Below, in pieces: positions 62,953 through 64,000 of a DNA stretch of 64,000 nucleotides. The translations under genes were made by a program, and so were the position numbers. Source of the DNA: Pseudomonas fluorescens (lineage in GTDB: Bacteria > Pseudomonadota > Gammaproteobacteria > Pseudomonadales > Pseudomonadaceae). Position 1 is the first letter of the stretch; each line of letters begins with the position of its first letter. Where the stretch lies: NCBI RefSeq assembly GCF_902498195.1, contig NZ_CABVIY010000006.1, positions 186,001 through 250,000 of the forward strand, given 5' to 3'. Under the pieces are notes generated by a model. It saw nothing but the letters and a program-made list of their open reading frames with translations, was not told the DNA's origin and did not search any database.

Positions 62953-64000
62953 TCAGTGTTGTTCCTCAGGTTTGTCGGGTTTCGCCAGCAGGGTGTACAC
63001 GCACGGCAACACGAACAATGTGAACAGCGTGCCGATCGACATGCCCGTCGCGATCACCGTACCGATATCGAACCGGCTGACCGCGCCCGCCCCCGTGGCG
63101 ATGATCAGCGGCACCATGCCGAACACCATTGCGGCGGTCGTCATCAGTACCGGGCGCAGGCGAATGGACGCGGCTTCCTCCACGGCTTCGCGCGGTGTCA
63201 GCCCTTTGTCCTTGCGCAACTGGTTGGCGAACTCGACGATCAGGATCCCGTGCTTGCTGATCAGCCCGATCAAGGTCACCAGCCCGACCTGGGTGTAGAT
63301 GTTCATGCTCGACCAGCCGAGAAACAGTGGCAGCAGTGCGCCGCAAATCGACAGCGGCACGGTGACCAGAATGACCAGCGGATCGCGGAAACTCTCGAAC
63401 TGTGCCGCCAGCACCAGGAAGATAATCGCCAATGCCAAGGCAAAGGTGACCCACAGCGCGCTGCCTTCCTGCACGTATTGCCGCGACGCGCCGGCGTAGT
63501 CAACGGCAAATCCCGTCGGTGCCTCTTCACGGGCGATCTGGCGCACGGTGTCGATCGCTTCCCCCATGCTGACCAGCGGCACCCCGGACAGAATGGCCGA
63601 GTTGAGTTGCTGGAACTGGTTCAATTGCCGGGGGCGCGCCCGGTCGGTCACGGTAATCAGGGTCGACAGGGCCAGCAGTTCACCCTTGGTGTTCCTGACG
63701 TAGTAATTGTTCAGCCAGTCCGGGTTATCCCGGAACTGTCGTTCGACCTGGGCAATCACTTTGTAACTGCGGCCTTCAATGGTGAAACGGTTGATCTCCG
63801 CTTCGCCCAGCAAGGTCGCCAGCGTACCGCCCAGGTCCTGCATCGAAACGCCCATTTGCGCGGCCTTGGCGCGATCGATGTCCACCACCACTTCAGGCTT
63901 GTCGAACGCCAGGTCGACGTCGACAAAGGCGAACTTGCCGGACTCCATTGCGCGTTTTTTAACCCGGTCCATCACTTGCAGCAGCAACTCGTAATCGTTG
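62953..64000 (-). CDS. RND efflux pump, inner-membrane subunit, C-terminal part (cut by window edge)
   Basis: The last ~349 codons of a minus-strand gene; its start lies beyond the right edge. The visible part contains the end of the periplasmic porter region (GVSMQDLGGTLATLLGEAEI, YVRNTKGELLALSTL) and the final membrane helices with the RND segments FALALAIIFLVLAAQFESF and GLVTLIGLISKHGILIVEFA. By its place after the ColRS target operon it corresponds to mexW of P. aeruginosa as I recall, but the assignment of a symbol is not safe. Substrates are unknown. Confidence 0.9.
   Translation of the reverse strand, partial: NDYELLLQVMDRVKKRAMESGKFAFVDVDLAFDKPEVVVDIDRAKAAQMGVSMQDLGGTLATLLGEAEINRFTIEGRSYKVIAQVERQFRDNPDWLNNYYVRNTKGELLALSTLITVTDRARPRQLNQFQQLNSAILSGVPLVSMGEAIDTVRQIAREEAPTGFAVDYAGASRQYVQEGSALWVTFALALAIIFLVLAAQFESFRDPLVILVTVPLSICGALLPLFLGWSSMNIYTQVGLVTLIGLISKHGILIVEFANQLRKDKGLTPREAVEEAASIRLRPVLMTTAAMVFGMVPLIIATGAGAVSRFDIGTVIATGMSIGTLFTLFVLPCVYTLLAKPDKPEEQH

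Overview
This window is chromosomal DNA of a Pseudomonas, most likely the P. fluorescens group. The evidence is a GC-rich sequence packed with genes that match Pseudomonas housekeeping proteins almost residue for residue (valS, ffh, rpsP-rimM-trmD-rplS, xerD-dsbC-hom-thrC, recJ, argG, groESL), Pseudomonas-specific families (DUF3509, the PA3496-like small protein, MotY, ColRS with its orf222/wapQ targets), and many copies of the REP/REPIN palindromes typical of this group. I found no prophage, insertion sequence, CRISPR array, tRNA or rRNA. I count 62 protein genes, two of them cut by the window edges.

Layout: 1-5.1 kb nucleoid proteins (ndpA end, HU), RlmF and ValRS. 5.3-8.9 kb an MFS transporter, a CorC-like membrane protein and YpjD. 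9.1-12.7 kb SRP54 and the ribosomal operon rpsP-rimM-trmD-rplS. 12.9-24.9 kb a cation/proton antiporter, XerD, DsbC, threonine synthesis (hom, thrC), DUF3509, a periplasmic solute-binding-like protein overlapping a CoA-transferase, YaeQ and RecJ. 25.2-31.4 kb an Old Yellow Enzyme, the glycerol genes glpD-glpR-glpK (no glpF beside them) and YbaK. 31.5-43.1 kb an ABC ATPase with argF, a molybdopterin oxidoreductase, GrxD, the iron/peroxide group bfr-bfd-prx, rnt-pyrC, motY and argG. 43.3-45.4 kb an AT-rich patch with a two-helix membrane protein of unknown role and an orphan BvgA-like response regulator. 45.5-49.9 kb nth and a divergent Rnf operon. 50-53.4 kb metG and apbC. 53.5-58 kb an SDR, a HugZ-like protein, FxsA and GroESL. 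58.1-62.8 kb the ColRS module: a PAP2 phosphatase, colR-colS and a three-gene target operon. The window ends in an RND pump gene.

The most unusual locus is the Rnf cluster (46163-49897). It has the order rnfA-B-D-G-E with no rnfC. RnfB has lost its N-terminal membrane helix and carries a long C-terminal tail that looks like the tail of RnfC, as if the catalytic core of RnfC had been removed in frame. Three of the four conserved intramembrane cysteines of RnfA/RnfE are replaced, while the RnfB ferredoxin cysteines and the likely flavin threonines of RnfD/RnfG remain. This reads as a remodelled complex rather than a dead one, because every frame is intact and the genes overlap tightly.

Regulation can be read in several places. 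Paired ArgR half-sites lie 21 bp apart in both the argF and argG promoters. ColR-like boxes lie in front of both the PAP2 gene and the orf222 operon. GlpR-like operators sit upstream of glpD and glpK, a Fur-like box upstream of bfd, a candidate heat-shock promoter upstream of groES, and a series of hairpins precedes hom.
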